33,631 nt of DNA, from contig CAMCYL010000023.1 in assembly GCA_945883905.1 (NCBI GenBank), positions 1-33,631 of the forward strand, written 5' to 3'. Under the pieces are notes generated by a model that saw only the letters and a program-made list of their open reading frames with translations, had not been told where the DNA came from and did not search any database. A program made the position numbers and the translations under genes. The stretch comes from Akkermansia muciniphila. GTDB lineage: Bacteria > Verrucomicrobiota > Verrucomicrobiia > Methylacidiphilales > CAMAQI01. This document shows positions 1-8,789 of this stretch, piece after piece (the stretch's first letter is position 1; every line of letters starts with the position of its first letter).

Positions 1-1
1 G

Positions 2-604
2 CATCCCGATTTCATCGAGCTTGCCGCTTGCTGGGCTCACGTCCGACGAAAATTCTTCGAAGCCCAAGAGCACGAACTTAAAAAAGCGAAGCGGATTTTG
101 AGATTGATTAAGCTTCTCTATGCCTACGAAAGATCATGGAAAGATCTCACCTCTGAACAACGATTAGAAAAACGAATCGAGTTTTCAAAACCCTGGATCG
201 AGAGATTTTGGAAGATTTTGACCACTTGGACTCTCCAAAAGAAGTTTTTGCCCAAGAGCTCCATGGGCAGAGCCATCCAATACGCTTTCCCTCTACGAGA
301 AAGACTCGAAGTCTTTCTTTCCGACGGACGAGTCCAGATCGACAACAATCTCGTTGAGAACTCCGTGCGCCCCACCGCCATCGGAAAAAAGAATTGGCTT
401 TTTTTCGGAGGCGAAGAGGCGGGCGAACGCTCCGCCATCCTCTTCACTCTCGTCGAATCCTGCAAACGCCATCAGATCAATCCCCTCGATTATTTCAAAC
501 ACGTCCTCACCGAAATTCCTAAATATACTAACCACACCGTTCACTCCCTCACCCCACGGGCTTACGCCCAATCCATACGCACCCCAAAAGCCCTCGCAGC
601 CTAA
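2..604 (+). CDS. IS66 family transposase, C-terminal part (5' end outside window)
   Basis: The frame is open from the first bases of the window, so the gene begins upstream; 200 residues are visible. They start with the IS66 signature LAACWAHVRRKFFEAQ and continue to NLVENSVRP, whose Glu (codon at 356-358) fits the last acidic residue of the DDE catalytic triad. The motif KKNWLFFGGEEAGERSA and the C-terminal domain with NPLDYFKHVLTEIP are also typical of IS66 transposases. The protein would cut and join the insertion-sequence ends. It ends in a normal stop without frameshift in the visible part, so activity cannot be excluded. The usual IS66 partners TnpA and TnpB are not visible. Family assignment is secure; completeness is unknown. 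Confidence 0.9.
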   Translation, partial: HPDFIELAACWAHVRRKFFEAQEHELKKAKRILRLIKLLYAYERSWKDLTSEQRLEKRIEFSKPWIERFWKILTTWTLQKKFLPKSSMGRAIQYAFPLRERLEVFLSDGRVQIDNNLVENSVRPTAIGKKNWLFFGGEEAGERSAILFTLVESCKRHQINPLDYFKHVLTEIPKYTNHTVHSLTPRAYAQSIRTPKALAA

Positions 605-616
605 TTCGTCATCTTC

Positions 617-637
617 GTCGTATCATAACGATACGAC
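617..637. repeat. Perfect hairpin just after the IS66 transposase
   Basis: GTCGTATC (617-624) and GATACGAC (630-637) are perfect inverted repeats around a 5-nt loop, 12 nt after the transposase stop. It may belong to the right end of the insertion sequence or act as a weak terminator; there is no T-run directly after it. I could not define the IS terminal inverted repeat because the left end is outside the window. Confidence 0.5.
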
Positions 638-673
638 CCCAGTGTCCGAAATTGAATCGATTTTCTCACACCT

Positions 674-706
674 ATCGTAAGTGCGATACTTATGATGAAT
701 TTTTTT
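674..706 (+). terminator. Possible weak terminator after the IS66 end
   Basis: ATCGTAAGT (674-682) and ACTTATGAT (688-696) form a stem with one mismatch, and a run of seven T follows at 700-706. The stem is AT-rich, so termination strength is doubtful. The rest of 605-743 holds nothing else I can name. Confidence 0.3.
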
Positions 707-743
707 AAGTCCTGTCAAGGGGGTGCTTGAATTCACGCTTACG

Positions 744-878
744 ATGTTTTTAGCTTTTCCTTATTTACTCTCTCGTATCGGCTTTTGGATGACTCTTTTA
801 GGGAGTGTTGTGATGACGATTTTTTGTTTTATACTTTTAGCGATGATCGTTCGAAAATTCGGTATTGAGTTGATCTGA
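744..878 (+). CDS. Possible 44-aa membrane peptide
   Basis: ATG at 744 opens a 44-codon frame ending in TGA at 876-878. The product starts MFLAFPYLLSRIGFWMTLLG and continues through a strongly hydrophobic stretch to IVRKFGIELI, which would make one or two membrane segments with a basic end. An in-frame GTG at 723 would add seven residues; an AAGGGGG run lies directly against it, too close to be a normal ribosome site. A terminator hairpin follows at 909-930, as expected for a real short gene. I recognise no family. It could equally be chance in an AT-rich intergenic region or the remnant of a longer gene cut by the IS. Confidence 0.3.
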   Translation: MFLAFPYLLSRIGFWMTLLGSVVMTIFCFILLAMIVRKFGIELI

Positions 879-900
879 ATCACTGATTTCGCATTGGAAT

Positions 901-935
901 AAAAAAAAGGCGACAGATTGCTCTGTCGCCTTTTT
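901..935. terminator. Bidirectional Rho-independent terminator
   Basis: GGCGACAG (909-916) and CTGTCGCC (923-930) make a perfect 8-bp GC-rich stem with a 6-nt loop. It is flanked by eight A on the left (901-908) and five T on the right (931-935), so it can end transcription on both strands. On the minus strand it lies just past the stop of the RRM protein gene. Confidence 0.85.
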
Positions 936-957
936 CGTTTGCAAAAAGAGTTAAGTC

Positions 958-1494
958 TTAGATTGCGGGAGAGGCAGTCTCTTTGTCACGGCGCTCATTT
1001 TTAGCCCCCATGACAAGAATTTGACGACCCATGAATTCGGTACGGTTCAATTTTTGAGCCGTTGCGATGGCGACCTCTAAGCTATCGAGTTCGACAAAGC
1101 CAAATCCCTTACAGCGATTTGTTCGTTTATCCATGATGATTTCGACATTACGGACAACCCCTGCTTTGGAGAAGAGGTCAAACAAGTCACTTTCGACGGC
1201 ATCGTAGGAGAGATTTCCGACATAAAGTCGAGCGGAGGTGACTTCCGTTGGGATAATCTCAGGACGAGGGGTTGAAGCCGGCTTTGGGCTGGAGGTTCCG
1301 CCGTTCGATTGAGAACGAGTAGAGGAACTGTTGTATTTGCTAGGAGCACTTTTTTTCTTAAAGAGCTTAGAGAACCATCCTTTAATCGAGGCGACGAGGC
1401 CTTTAGGTCTGCTTTGGGTTGCTCGAGACTCGGAATTAGGGCGACGGAAACGTCCACGACGGTTGCCTGTCGGACGACGACGATATTCACTCAT
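958..1494 (-). CDS. RRM-domain RNA-binding protein
   Basis: The 178-aa protein has a single RNA recognition motif near its C-terminus, at about residues 88-165. RNP2 reads LYVGNL (90-95) and RNP1 reads KGFGFVEL (129-136), with the aromatic residues that stack on RNA bases. The first 80 residues are basic and low-complexity: an Arg-rich start, a lysine cluster near 42-48 and a Ser/Pro/Thr linker. This is unusual, since most bacterial RRM proteins are about 80-110 aa with only a short tail. Such proteins bind single-stranded RNA and are often cold-induced in other bacteria; the target here is unknown. GAAAGG lies about nine bases before the ATG, one of the few clear Shine-Dalgarno sites in the window. 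The gene follows the aquaporin gene on the same strand after 36 nt and ends at a strong terminator. Confidence 0.85.
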   Translation of the reverse strand: MSEYRRRPTGNRRGRFRRPNSESRATQSRPKGLVASIKGWFSKLFKKKSAPSKYNSSSTRSQSNGGTSSPKPASTPRPEIIPTEVTSARLYVGNLSYDAVESDLFDLFSKAGVVRNVEIIMDKRTNRCKGFGFVELDSLEVAIATAQKLNRTEFMGRQILVMGAKNERRDKETASPAI

Positions 1495-1530
1495 AATGAC
1501 TGACCTTTCAATTTGGGAATGAAATACTTA

Positions 1531-2172
1531 TTAATCTTGGAGGTAGCGAGAATAGATAAAACCCGCAAGCGATCCGCCGAGGCAGGGTCCAATCCAATAA
1601 ACGAGGTGTTCGGTGAACTTGTAATAGACATCACCAGTCACGAGCGCTGGACCAAAGGCACGGGCGGGGTTCATTGCCGCTCCCGTGAGAGGACCTCCGA
1701 CCATAATATCCAAGGCGACGGTTAATCCGATCGCAAGTCCGCCAATTTTCGGGCCGCGGGGATCCACAGCAGTTCCGTAAACGACGAACACAAGGAAAAA
1801 GGTCAAGATTGCTTCAATCAGAACTCCATTTATCCAATCCACTCTCAAAGAAGGTGTTCCTCTCATGACTTCAAACTTTCCTCCAAATAAATAGAGGGCC
1901 GCAAGTCCTGCGAGGGTTGCACCCAGTAATTGGGCAATCCAGTATTTTCCGGCTTCGCTGAGGGTAATTTTCTTACCGACCCAAAGACCGAGTGTGACCG
2001 CTGGATTGAGGTGACCTCCTGAGATCGCTCCAGTTGCTGAGACCATCACTGCAATAGTGAGACCATGAGCGAGAGCGATCAACAAGAGATCTGAGTTGGT
2101 GCTGTGAATCGCGCCGATTCCAACAAAGATGAGCGCGAAAGTTCCGATTGCTTCTGCAAGATAAGACTTCAT
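1531..2172 (-). CDS. Aquaporin (MIP family) with a TIP-like selectivity filter
   Basis: The 213-aa protein is a six-helix MIP channel. Both pore NPA motifs are intact: SGGHLNPAV (Asn56-Ala58) and AAMNPARAFGPAL (Asn168-Ala170). Length and spacing fit an aquaporin rather than the longer glycerol facilitators. Aligned by eye to E. coli AqpZ, the aromatic/arginine filter is His36 (in place of Phe43), Ile156 (in place of His174), Ala165 (in place of Thr183) and Arg171. His-Ile-Gly/Ala-Arg is the pattern of plant tonoplast intrinsic proteins, some of which pass ammonia as well as water. The surrounding LDIMVGGPLTGAAMNPARAF is also TIP-like. A water role is secure at family level; ammonia transport is inference. 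An aqpZ symbol would over-specify it. Confidence 0.9.
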   Translation of the reverse strand: MKSYLAEAIGTFALIFVGIGAIHSTNSDLLLIALAHGLTIAVMVSATGAISGGHLNPAVTLGLWVGKKITLSEAGKYWIAQLLGATLAGLAALYLFGGKFEVMRGTPSLRVDWINGVLIEAILTFFLVFVVYGTAVDPRGPKIGGLAIGLTVALDIMVGGPLTGAAMNPARAFGPALVTGDVYYKFTEHLVYWIGPCLGGSLAGFIYSRYLQD

Positions 2173-2291
2173 TCAGTTATTTTTTTATAGTTGAGTCGCC
2201 ATTTATGGGGAAGGGTACGGGAAATGGCAATCTTTAAAAAAAAATAAACATTTTATTGATCATAAAGTCTATTTTTTAATTGATCTTATGC

Positions 2292-2319
2292 TTGGTTTTA
2301 CATTTTCGTCGATTATGAT
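2292..2319 (+). promoter_or_regulatory. Putative rph promoter, leaderless type
   Basis: TTGGTT (2292-2297), a 16-nt spacer and TATGAT (2314-2319) end six bases before the rph ATG. Transcription would start at or next to the start codon. AAAGG touches the ATG directly and cannot work as a normal ribosome site. Confidence 0.5.
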
Positions 2320-2325
2320 GAAAGG

Positions 2326-3075
2326 ATGAGTCATAGAATTGATGGTCGTTGTGCGGATCAGTTGCGTCCTTATACTTTTCAAAATCATATTGCCCCCCAT
2401 GCGTTAGGCTCTGTTTTAGCGAAATGTGGTCAAACCGAGGTTATTTGTGCGGTGAGCGTGGAGGAGTCGGTTCCCCGTTGGATGAAGGATCAGCAGGTAC
2501 AAGGGGGATGGATTACCGCCGAGTACTCCATGCTTCCGTATTCGACCCTTGATCGTAAGGCTCGTGATATCACGAAAGGACGCCTCGATGGACGGAGTGT
2601 GGAGATTCAGCGGTTGATCGGACGCTCGATTCGTGCGGTCGTCGACTTAGGACTCTTGGGGCAACGGACCCTTTATATTGATTGCGATGTTTTAAGAGCC
2701 GATGGCGGGACACGAACGACGGCGATTACAGGGGCTTATGTCGCTTTAGAGTTGGCGATGGCGAAACTGATGGAGATGGGAAAAATCAAAAAATCCCCAT
2801 TAAATGCTCAATTGGGGGCGGTGAGTGTCGGGATCTTTAAGGGAGAGGCCCTCTTAGATCTTAACTACCATGAAGATAAAGATGCTGAGGTCGATATGAA
2901 TGTCGTTATGACCTCAAAAGGGGAATTTGTGGAGCTTCAGGCCACGGGGGAGGAGAGCACTTATACTGAGGCCGACCTTTTAAAGATGATGAGCTTAGCG
3001 AAAAAGGGGATGAAGGAAATTTTTGAGCTCCAATTGAATTGTTTGAAGGTCACTCCTTTAATAAATCAATCTTAA
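2326..3075 (+). CDS. rph: Ribonuclease PH
   Basis: This 249-aa protein is a phosphate-dependent 3'-to-5' exoribonuclease that trims the 3' tails of tRNA precursors and other RNAs. The opening RIDGRCADQLRPYTF, the block SMLPYSTLDRKARDITKG, the RLIGRSIRAVVDL stretch, and DCDVLRADGGTRTTAITGAYVAL are characteristic of RNase PH. The family works as a hexamer of dimers. Length is normal and the gene looks intact. It stands alone: the divergent aquaporin lies upstream and a long gene-free stretch follows. The ATG at 2326 is favoured because it begins the conserved N-terminus and matches the nearby -10 box. Confidence 0.97.
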   Translation: MSHRIDGRCADQLRPYTFQNHIAPHALGSVLAKCGQTEVICAVSVEESVPRWMKDQQVQGGWITAEYSMLPYSTLDRKARDITKGRLDGRSVEIQRLIGRSIRAVVDLGLLGQRTLYIDCDVLRADGGTRTTAITGAYVALELAMAKLMEMGKIKKSPLNAQLGAVSVGIFKGEALLDLNYHEDKDAEVDMNVVMTSKGEFVELQATGEESTYTEADLLKMMSLAKKGMKEIFELQLNCLKVTPLINQS

Positions 3076-3664
3076 AGAATAAATTCAAAGCATTACCGTC
3101 CAAAATAACTCTGGATTTGATCGGTGAATTAGAGGAGGGGGGATTGAAATCCTCAAGCAGTTCTCACGCCACGCCGCGACGTCGCAACGTCAGAGAGGGA
3201 GAGGATCGTGAGCTCTTTCCTTTCGGCGCCTCCTTCGTCGGCTGCCGCCTCCCGAGAATCTCTCCCGTTTTTTTAAAAAAAGGATTTTCAAAAAACGATC
3301 GAGTTTCTCTGGAGGGGATCGGTTTCACCTCTCCTCGGAAAGAGCTTACGATCCTCTCAGGGATAAATTCTCGGATTTTTTTAATGGAGCGCCGACCGCT
3401 GGGCGGCATGGATTAGAGGTGGATTTATCTCTTTCGCTTTAGGCTAATCGCTTCTAGCCAATGGCTGCTCTTTGCCTCCCTTCGCCCATGCTGTCAAACC
3501 GTCGGCGCTCCATTTCTCTTTTTAAAAATAGGGAGGAGGCTCGGAGGAGCCGTGGTCAGAACGAAGGGGGGGGAGGGTTTTAACGTGGCGTCGTCGTGTC
3601 GTTGCGTAAGACATGTATTTAAGGTTTTTTAGAAACGCGCTCAGAGGCTTTTTTAGGAATTTTG
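3076..3664. repeat. Gene-free region rich in long inverted repeats
   Basis: No frame here gives a recognisable protein. The region alternates GC-rich and A/T-run tracts and holds long matching arms. 3199-3220 and 3337-3358 are inverted copies of 22 nt with one mismatch. AATGGAGCGCCGAC (3383-3396) is repeated inverted without mismatch at 3501-3514. CCGAGAAT near 3253-3260 is inverted at 3367-3374, in an order that crosses the first pair. GCCTCCC (3474-3480) faces GGGAGG (3531-3536). It could be a decayed mobile repeat or a structured RNA. I tested it by eye against RNase P RNA, tmRNA and SRP RNA and saw no conserved core. Confidence 0.6.
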
Positions 3665-3692
3665 TTGCGAAGGGGAGGATTTCCCTTATTTT
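3665..3692 (+). promoter_or_regulatory. Putative promoter of the thiC riboswitch transcript
   Basis: TTGCGA (3665-3670), a 16-nt spacer and TATTTT (3687-3692) predict a start near 3699, exactly where the 5' strand of riboswitch helix P1 begins. Confidence 0.55.
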
Positions 3693-3696
3693 CGCC

Positions 3697-3803
3697 TTTG
3701 TGAGGGGAGTCCGAGGTGGACTGAGAGGTGGGAGGCCACGACCCTAAAGGCCCTTTAAAAACGGGCGAACCTGATCCGGGTGATGCCGGCGGAGGGACAC
3801 GAT
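3697..3803 (+). promoter_or_regulatory. TPP riboswitch (THI element) controlling thiC
   Basis: The conserved THI-box core is present. GTCC/GGAC closes P3 around GAGGT (3709-3721), followed by the diagnostic CTGAGA (3721-3726). The second half reads GAACCTGATCCGGGTGATG (3768-3786), then CCGGCGGAGGGA (3786-3797), matching the pyrophosphate-binding arm. GGG near 3704-3708 can pair with ACCC (3741-3744) as P2, and TGTG (3699-3702) with CACG (3798-3801) as P1. Two extra hairpins are inserted: GTGG/CCAC around 3729-3738 and GCCC/GGGC around 3750-3765. The element lies about 65 nt before thiC. No strong intrinsic terminator is visible between it and thiC, so control is more likely at translation initiation or by Rho; this last point is inference. 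Confidence 0.93.
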
Positions 3804-3835
3804 CTTCTTTTTTAAGTCGATTTGTTTGTTTCTGA

Positions 3836-5776
<1,941 letters not shown>

Positions 5777-5780
5777 TGTT

Positions 5781-6596
5781 ATGAGTCAAAAATTAAGTTT
5801 TTCTAAAATGAATGGCGCTGGAAACGATTTTGTCGTCTTCGATAACCGTGAGCTCAAAAGGAATCTCTCGACGGAGCAGATCGCCTTTCTTTGTCATCGT
5901 CAATTTGGAGTGGGAGCGGATGGGCTTCTTGCCGTTGAGCCTGACAGTCAAGGAGCCGATTTCCGGATGCGTTATTATAATGCGGATGGAGGGGAGGCGG
6001 AGATGTGTGGGAATGGAGCCCGCTGTTTTGCTCGTTATGTGAGACCGCTGAAAAGCTCATCAGCTTCACAAGTCAGTTTTCGGACACAGGCCGGATTGAT
6101 TGAAGCGGAGTTTCATGGAGGGGAGATCTCGGTGCAACTAACCGCTCCGCAACAGTTGAAGTTGAATGACTCGGTTGTTTTAAAGGATCGGACTTTAATC
6201 GTTCATTCCTTGAATACGGGAGTTCCGCATGCCGTTGTCTTTGTGGAGGATTTGGAGCAGACACCGATCGTTGAGTGGGGTCGAGAGTTACGCTATCATG
6301 CTCATTTTTCACCAAAAGGAACGAATGTTAATTTTGTTCAATTGCTTGGTAAAAATCAGATTCGAGTCCGGACTTACGAGCGAGGAGTAGAGGGAGAGAC
6401 TCTTGCCTGTGGAACGGGAGTTACGGCTTCCGCAATCCTAGCGCATCTCGTTCATGGGGTGGAAAAACCGGTTCGTGTGAAGGTTCAAAGTGGCGATTGG
6501 CTTGGAGTCAGTTTTGAGAAGAGCGGAGAGGATTTTGCCAATGTAAAACTTCAAGGCCCAGCGGTGATTGTCTTTCAAGGAGAGATTGAGATTTAG
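5781..6596 (+). CDS. dapF: Diaminopimelate epimerase
   Basis: DapF interconverts LL- and meso-diaminopimelate without a cofactor, the last epimerisation before lysine and peptidoglycan cross-link precursors. The 271-aa protein has both catalytic cysteines in their motifs: Cys76 in EMCGNGARC and Cys210 in GETLACGTGVTASA. The N-terminal FSKMNGAGNDFVVFDNR block is also diagnostic. The ATG lies 4 nt after the thiC stop, so it is probably read on the same mRNA. That would place cell-wall precursor synthesis downstream of a TPP riboswitch, an unusual coupling unless dapF has its own promoter inside thiC. Confidence 0.97.
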   Translation: MSQKLSFSKMNGAGNDFVVFDNRELKRNLSTEQIAFLCHRQFGVGADGLLAVEPDSQGADFRMRYYNADGGEAEMCGNGARCFARYVRPLKSSSASQVSFRTQAGLIEAEFHGGEISVQLTAPQQLKLNDSVVLKDRTLIVHSLNTGVPHAVVFVEDLEQTPIVEWGRELRYHAHFSPKGTNVNFVQLLGKNQIRVRTYERGVEGETLACGTGVTASAILAHLVHGVEKPVRVKVQSGDWLGVSFEKSGEDFANVKLQGPAVIVFQGEIEI

Positions 6597-6655
6597 AAAA
6601 ATGAAATTTCTTAAAGCATTTTTTAAAATAGAAATTTTCTCATGAGGGCTTAAGC

Positions 6656-6683
6656 TTGTCTAAACTGATAAATTCTGTATATT
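6656..6683 (+). promoter_or_regulatory. Putative promoter of the DUF433 gene, leaderless type
   Basis: TTGTCT (6656-6661), a 16-nt spacer and TATATT (6678-6683) end six bases before the ATG at 6690. No Shine-Dalgarno is present. Confidence 0.5.
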
Positions 6684-6689
6684 GATTTT

Positions 6690-6902
6690 ATGTTAACGCT
6701 TGATCATAGTCCTGTGCATTCGGACTCAAAAGTATTAGGCGGCACGCTTGTTTTTAAAGGAACAAGGGTTCCCGCGCAAGTGTTGTTAGATTATATTGAT
6801 CGAGGTCATTCCTTAGAATTATTTTTAGATCATTTTCCGACTGTAAACCCATTGGATGCGAATGAATTTTTGCGCATAGCTCGTGAAGAAAATTATACTT
6901 GA
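6690..6902 (+). CDS. DUF433 family protein, antitoxin-like
   Basis: The 70-aa protein matches the DUF433 pattern: VHSDSKVLGGTLVFKGTRVP, then a helix-turn-helix-like middle (VLLDYIDRGHSLELFLDHFP) and the ending PTVNPLDANEFLRIA. DUF433 proteins are usually encoded just before a DUF5615 (PIN-like) protein and are regarded as the antitoxin of that pair. Here the partner frame overlaps its 3' end but is only 41 codons long, so this antitoxin may be an orphan. It sits between dapF and thiD, dividing what could once have been a continuous thi/dap run. Family call is firm; function is from family context only. Confidence 0.85.
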   Translation: MLTLDHSPVHSDSKVLGGTLVFKGTRVPAQVLLDYIDRGHSLELFLDHFPTVNPLDANEFLRIAREENYT

Positions 6903-7008
6903 TGAAAATATTCCGAGTCCTTTAATCCCTCAAATTAAAGAAGCGATAAATCAATCACGAGCAAACGATTATATTAAAATTTTTCCCAAAGAATTTAATA
7001 CTCCATGA
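6883..7008 (+). pseudogene. Truncated DUF5615 (PIN-like) toxin remnant
   Basis: A GTG at 6883, overlapping the end of the DUF433 gene by 20 nt, opens a 41-codon frame beginning VKKIILDENIPSPLI. KILLDENxPxxL is the standard start of DUF5615 proteins and carries the first acidic residues of the PIN-like fold. Full members are about 100-120 aa. This one ends after KIFPKEFNTP at a TGA that overlaps the thiD ATG. The rest of the domain, with the remaining catalytic acids, is missing. I read it as a toxin cut short, perhaps by a deletion that fused its start to the thiD upstream region. A short functional variant is less likely. Confidence 0.65.
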
Positions 7009-7796
7009 AGCTTCCGATTGTTTTATCGATTGCTGGTTCCGATAATAGCGGAGGGGCGGGGATTCAGGCCGATCTGAAGACCTTTTGTGCTTTTCGTTGT
7101 TATGGAACCACGGCAATTACCTGCATTGTAGCCGAGCATCCCGGCAAAGTGAAATCGATTGAACCGGTTCCCCCTCGGAGCGTTCAAGAGCAAATCGAGT
7201 TGGTGGCGGAGGCCTTTCCGGTCGCTGCTTTTAAGACGGGAATGCTTTATTCGCAGGAGATCATTGAAGCGGTTCTTCAATCCATAGAGACCCATTTAAA
7301 CGGAGTTCCTTTTGTGCTCGATCCTGTGATGGTCGCCTCTTCGGGGGTCTCTTTGTTGCAACCGCAGGCGATTGAGATGATTCATAAACTGCTGATTCCT
7401 CGGGCCACGGTGGTGACTCCTAATCGAGATGAGGCGGCGCTCTTATGGGGAAAGCCGATTTTGAATTTAACTTCGATGCGTGAGGCTGGTCTGGATCTTT
7501 CTCATCGCTATCAAGTGCCATTCCTCATGAAAGGGGGGCATCTCAAAACCGATCAGGCGATTGATCTTCTTTTTACCCAAGAGGGGGAGGAGTCCTTTAT
7601 TGTTCCTCGAATTCCGAATGTTGATCCTCATGGAACGGGCTGTACTTATTCGGCGGCGATGACTTGTGGATTGGCGCAGGGATTAAAGTTAAAGGAGTCA
7701 ATTCGAGAGGCAAAGCGTTATATTACCGGAGCGATTGAGAATCATTTTGAATCCCGTGGTTATCAGGTATTGAATCATTTTTCATCCCTTCATTAG
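7005..7796 (+). CDS. thiD: Hydroxymethylpyrimidine (phosphate) kinase ThiD
   Basis: ThiD phosphorylates HMP and HMP-P to HMP-PP, which is then joined to the thiazole to make thiamine phosphate. The 263-aa ribokinase-fold protein has the N-terminal VLSIAGSDNSGGAGIQADLK, VLDPVMVASSG in the middle, VTPNRDEA, and DPHGTGCTYSAA with the anion-hole GTGC. The stretch after TAITCIV reads AEHPGKV instead of the usual AQNT, so some pyridoxal-kinase-like drift is possible, but the thiC neighbourhood supports ThiD. The ATG at 7005 overlaps the stop of the truncated toxin frame, so translation may be coupled to that reading. Confidence 0.92.
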   Translation: MKLPIVLSIAGSDNSGGAGIQADLKTFCAFRCYGTTAITCIVAEHPGKVKSIEPVPPRSVQEQIELVAEAFPVAAFKTGMLYSQEIIEAVLQSIETHLNGVPFVLDPVMVASSGVSLLQPQAIEMIHKLLIPRATVVTPNRDEAALLWGKPILNLTSMREAGLDLSHRYQVPFLMKGGHLKTDQAIDLLFTQEGEESFIVPRIPNVDPHGTGCTYSAAMTCGLAQGLKLKESIREAKRYITGAIENHFESRGYQVLNHFSSLH

Positions 7797-7817
7797 AGAG
7801 GATTGTAATAGTTTCTA

Positions 7818-7846
7818 TTTCCACAGAAGCGATCAAGCGTTATGGT
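7818..7846 (+). promoter_or_regulatory. Putative cvfB promoter
   Basis: TTTCCA (7818-7823), a 17-nt spacer and TATGGT (7841-7846) end nine bases before the ATG at 7856. The match is moderate. Confidence 0.35.
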
Positions 7847-7855
7847 TTAAGGATT

Positions 7856-8740
7856 ATGTCCTTTATTGGAAAACGTCATCAGCTCCTCATTGTCAGAGAG
7901 GCGCCCCCTGGTCTCTATTTGAACGATGGATCCGGAGGCGAGATCTTATTGCCGCGTCGATACATCCCAAAGAATTATAAGATCGGCGATAAGATTGAGG
8001 TCTTTGTTTATATGGACTCAGAGGATCGTCCCGTTGCGACAACAGAGGTTCCGTATGCTATGGCGGGGGAATTTGCTCATTTAAAAGTACTCAGTATAAA
8101 TCGACAGATCGGCGCATTTTTAGATTGGGGATTGTCGAAGGATCTATTGCTTCCTTTTCGTGAACATATTGGGGAGGTTCGTTTAGGACAAAAGGTGATG
8201 GTATATGTTTACCTCGACCCGAAAACCTCCCGTCTCGTCGCTTCGATGCGAACGAAACAACATCTCAAGCATCCGAATAATGCCTATAAAGAGGGAGCGG
8301 CGGTTTCATTCATGGTCGAGGAGTCAACCGCTCTCGGTTATAATGTGATTGTCGAAAACAAACATCACGGACTCCTTTTTGCAAGCAATTTATCGGGACC
8401 ATTAACGCGTGGAGAACGATTGAAGGGGTTTGTTCATCAAGTGAGGCCCGATGGGAAAATCGATCTTCGACTTGAGGCTTCCGGCTATCAAAAAGTAATT
8501 CCGCTCACGGAGTTGATTCTTCAAGCCCTTCAACTTCAAGGGGGACGATTACCCTTTGATGATAAGAGTTCGCCTGAGGAGATCCGCAAAGCCTTTAGTG
8601 TGAGTAAGAACACCTTTAAACTCGCCTTGAGTGCTCTTTATCGAGATCGAAAGATCGCCTTTGAGAATGGAGCAACAATTTTGACGCCAGAAGGAGAGTC
8701 TTTTTTAAAAAATGAGTGGAAACCTGGAAAAAAAGAGTAA
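7856..8740 (+). CDS. cvfB: CvfB/YitL family S1-domain RNA-binding protein
   Basis: The 294-aa protein has the CvfB layout: tandem S1-like OB folds followed by a winged-helix C-terminus. Visible blocks are GLYLNDGSGGEILLPRRYIP and KIGDKIEVFVYMDSEDRPVATT in the first repeat, GAFLDWGLSKDLLLPF in the second, and a third S1-like unit around GLLFASNL. The last 70 residues (LPFDDKSSPEEIRKAFSVSK) fit the winged-helix part. CvfB of Staphylococcus binds RNA and affects virulence-gene expression; YitL in Bacillus is its relative. The molecular job here is unknown beyond RNA binding. Length is normal. No neighbour suggests an operon. Confidence 0.88.
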   Translation: MSFIGKRHQLLIVREAPPGLYLNDGSGGEILLPRRYIPKNYKIGDKIEVFVYMDSEDRPVATTEVPYAMAGEFAHLKVLSINRQIGAFLDWGLSKDLLLPFREHIGEVRLGQKVMVYVYLDPKTSRLVASMRTKQHLKHPNNAYKEGAAVSFMVEESTALGYNVIVENKHHGLLFASNLSGPLTRGERLKGFVHQVRPDGKIDLRLEASGYQKVIPLTELILQALQLQGGRLPFDDKSSPEEIRKAFSVSKNTFKLALSALYRDRKIAFENGATILTPEGESFLKNEWKPGKKE

Positions 8741-8789
8741 AATCGAGAAATGAAACGGTTAAAGACTTAAGTTAAAAGAGAGTTAAAAT

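Noticed and set aside
354-680. Plus-strand frame overlapping the transposase end
   Set aside because: It is out of frame with a clear IS66 domain and reads as Pro/Ser-rich shadow sequence.
3039-3416. Open frames on both strands in the repeat-rich region
   Set aside because: The products are Ser/Pro/Arg-rich and match no family; the frames follow from GC-rich inverted repeats lacking stops.
3165-3610. Long-range pairing of CCACGCC...CGCAACG with CGTGGCG...CGTTGCG
   Set aside because: The two blocks occur in the same order on the plus strand, so they are not inverted repeats and cannot form one helix.
3076-3664. RNase P RNA, tmRNA or SRP RNA in the gene-free region
   Set aside because: None of the conserved cores (for example GAGGAAAGTC, or a tRNA-like end with TTCGA) is present.
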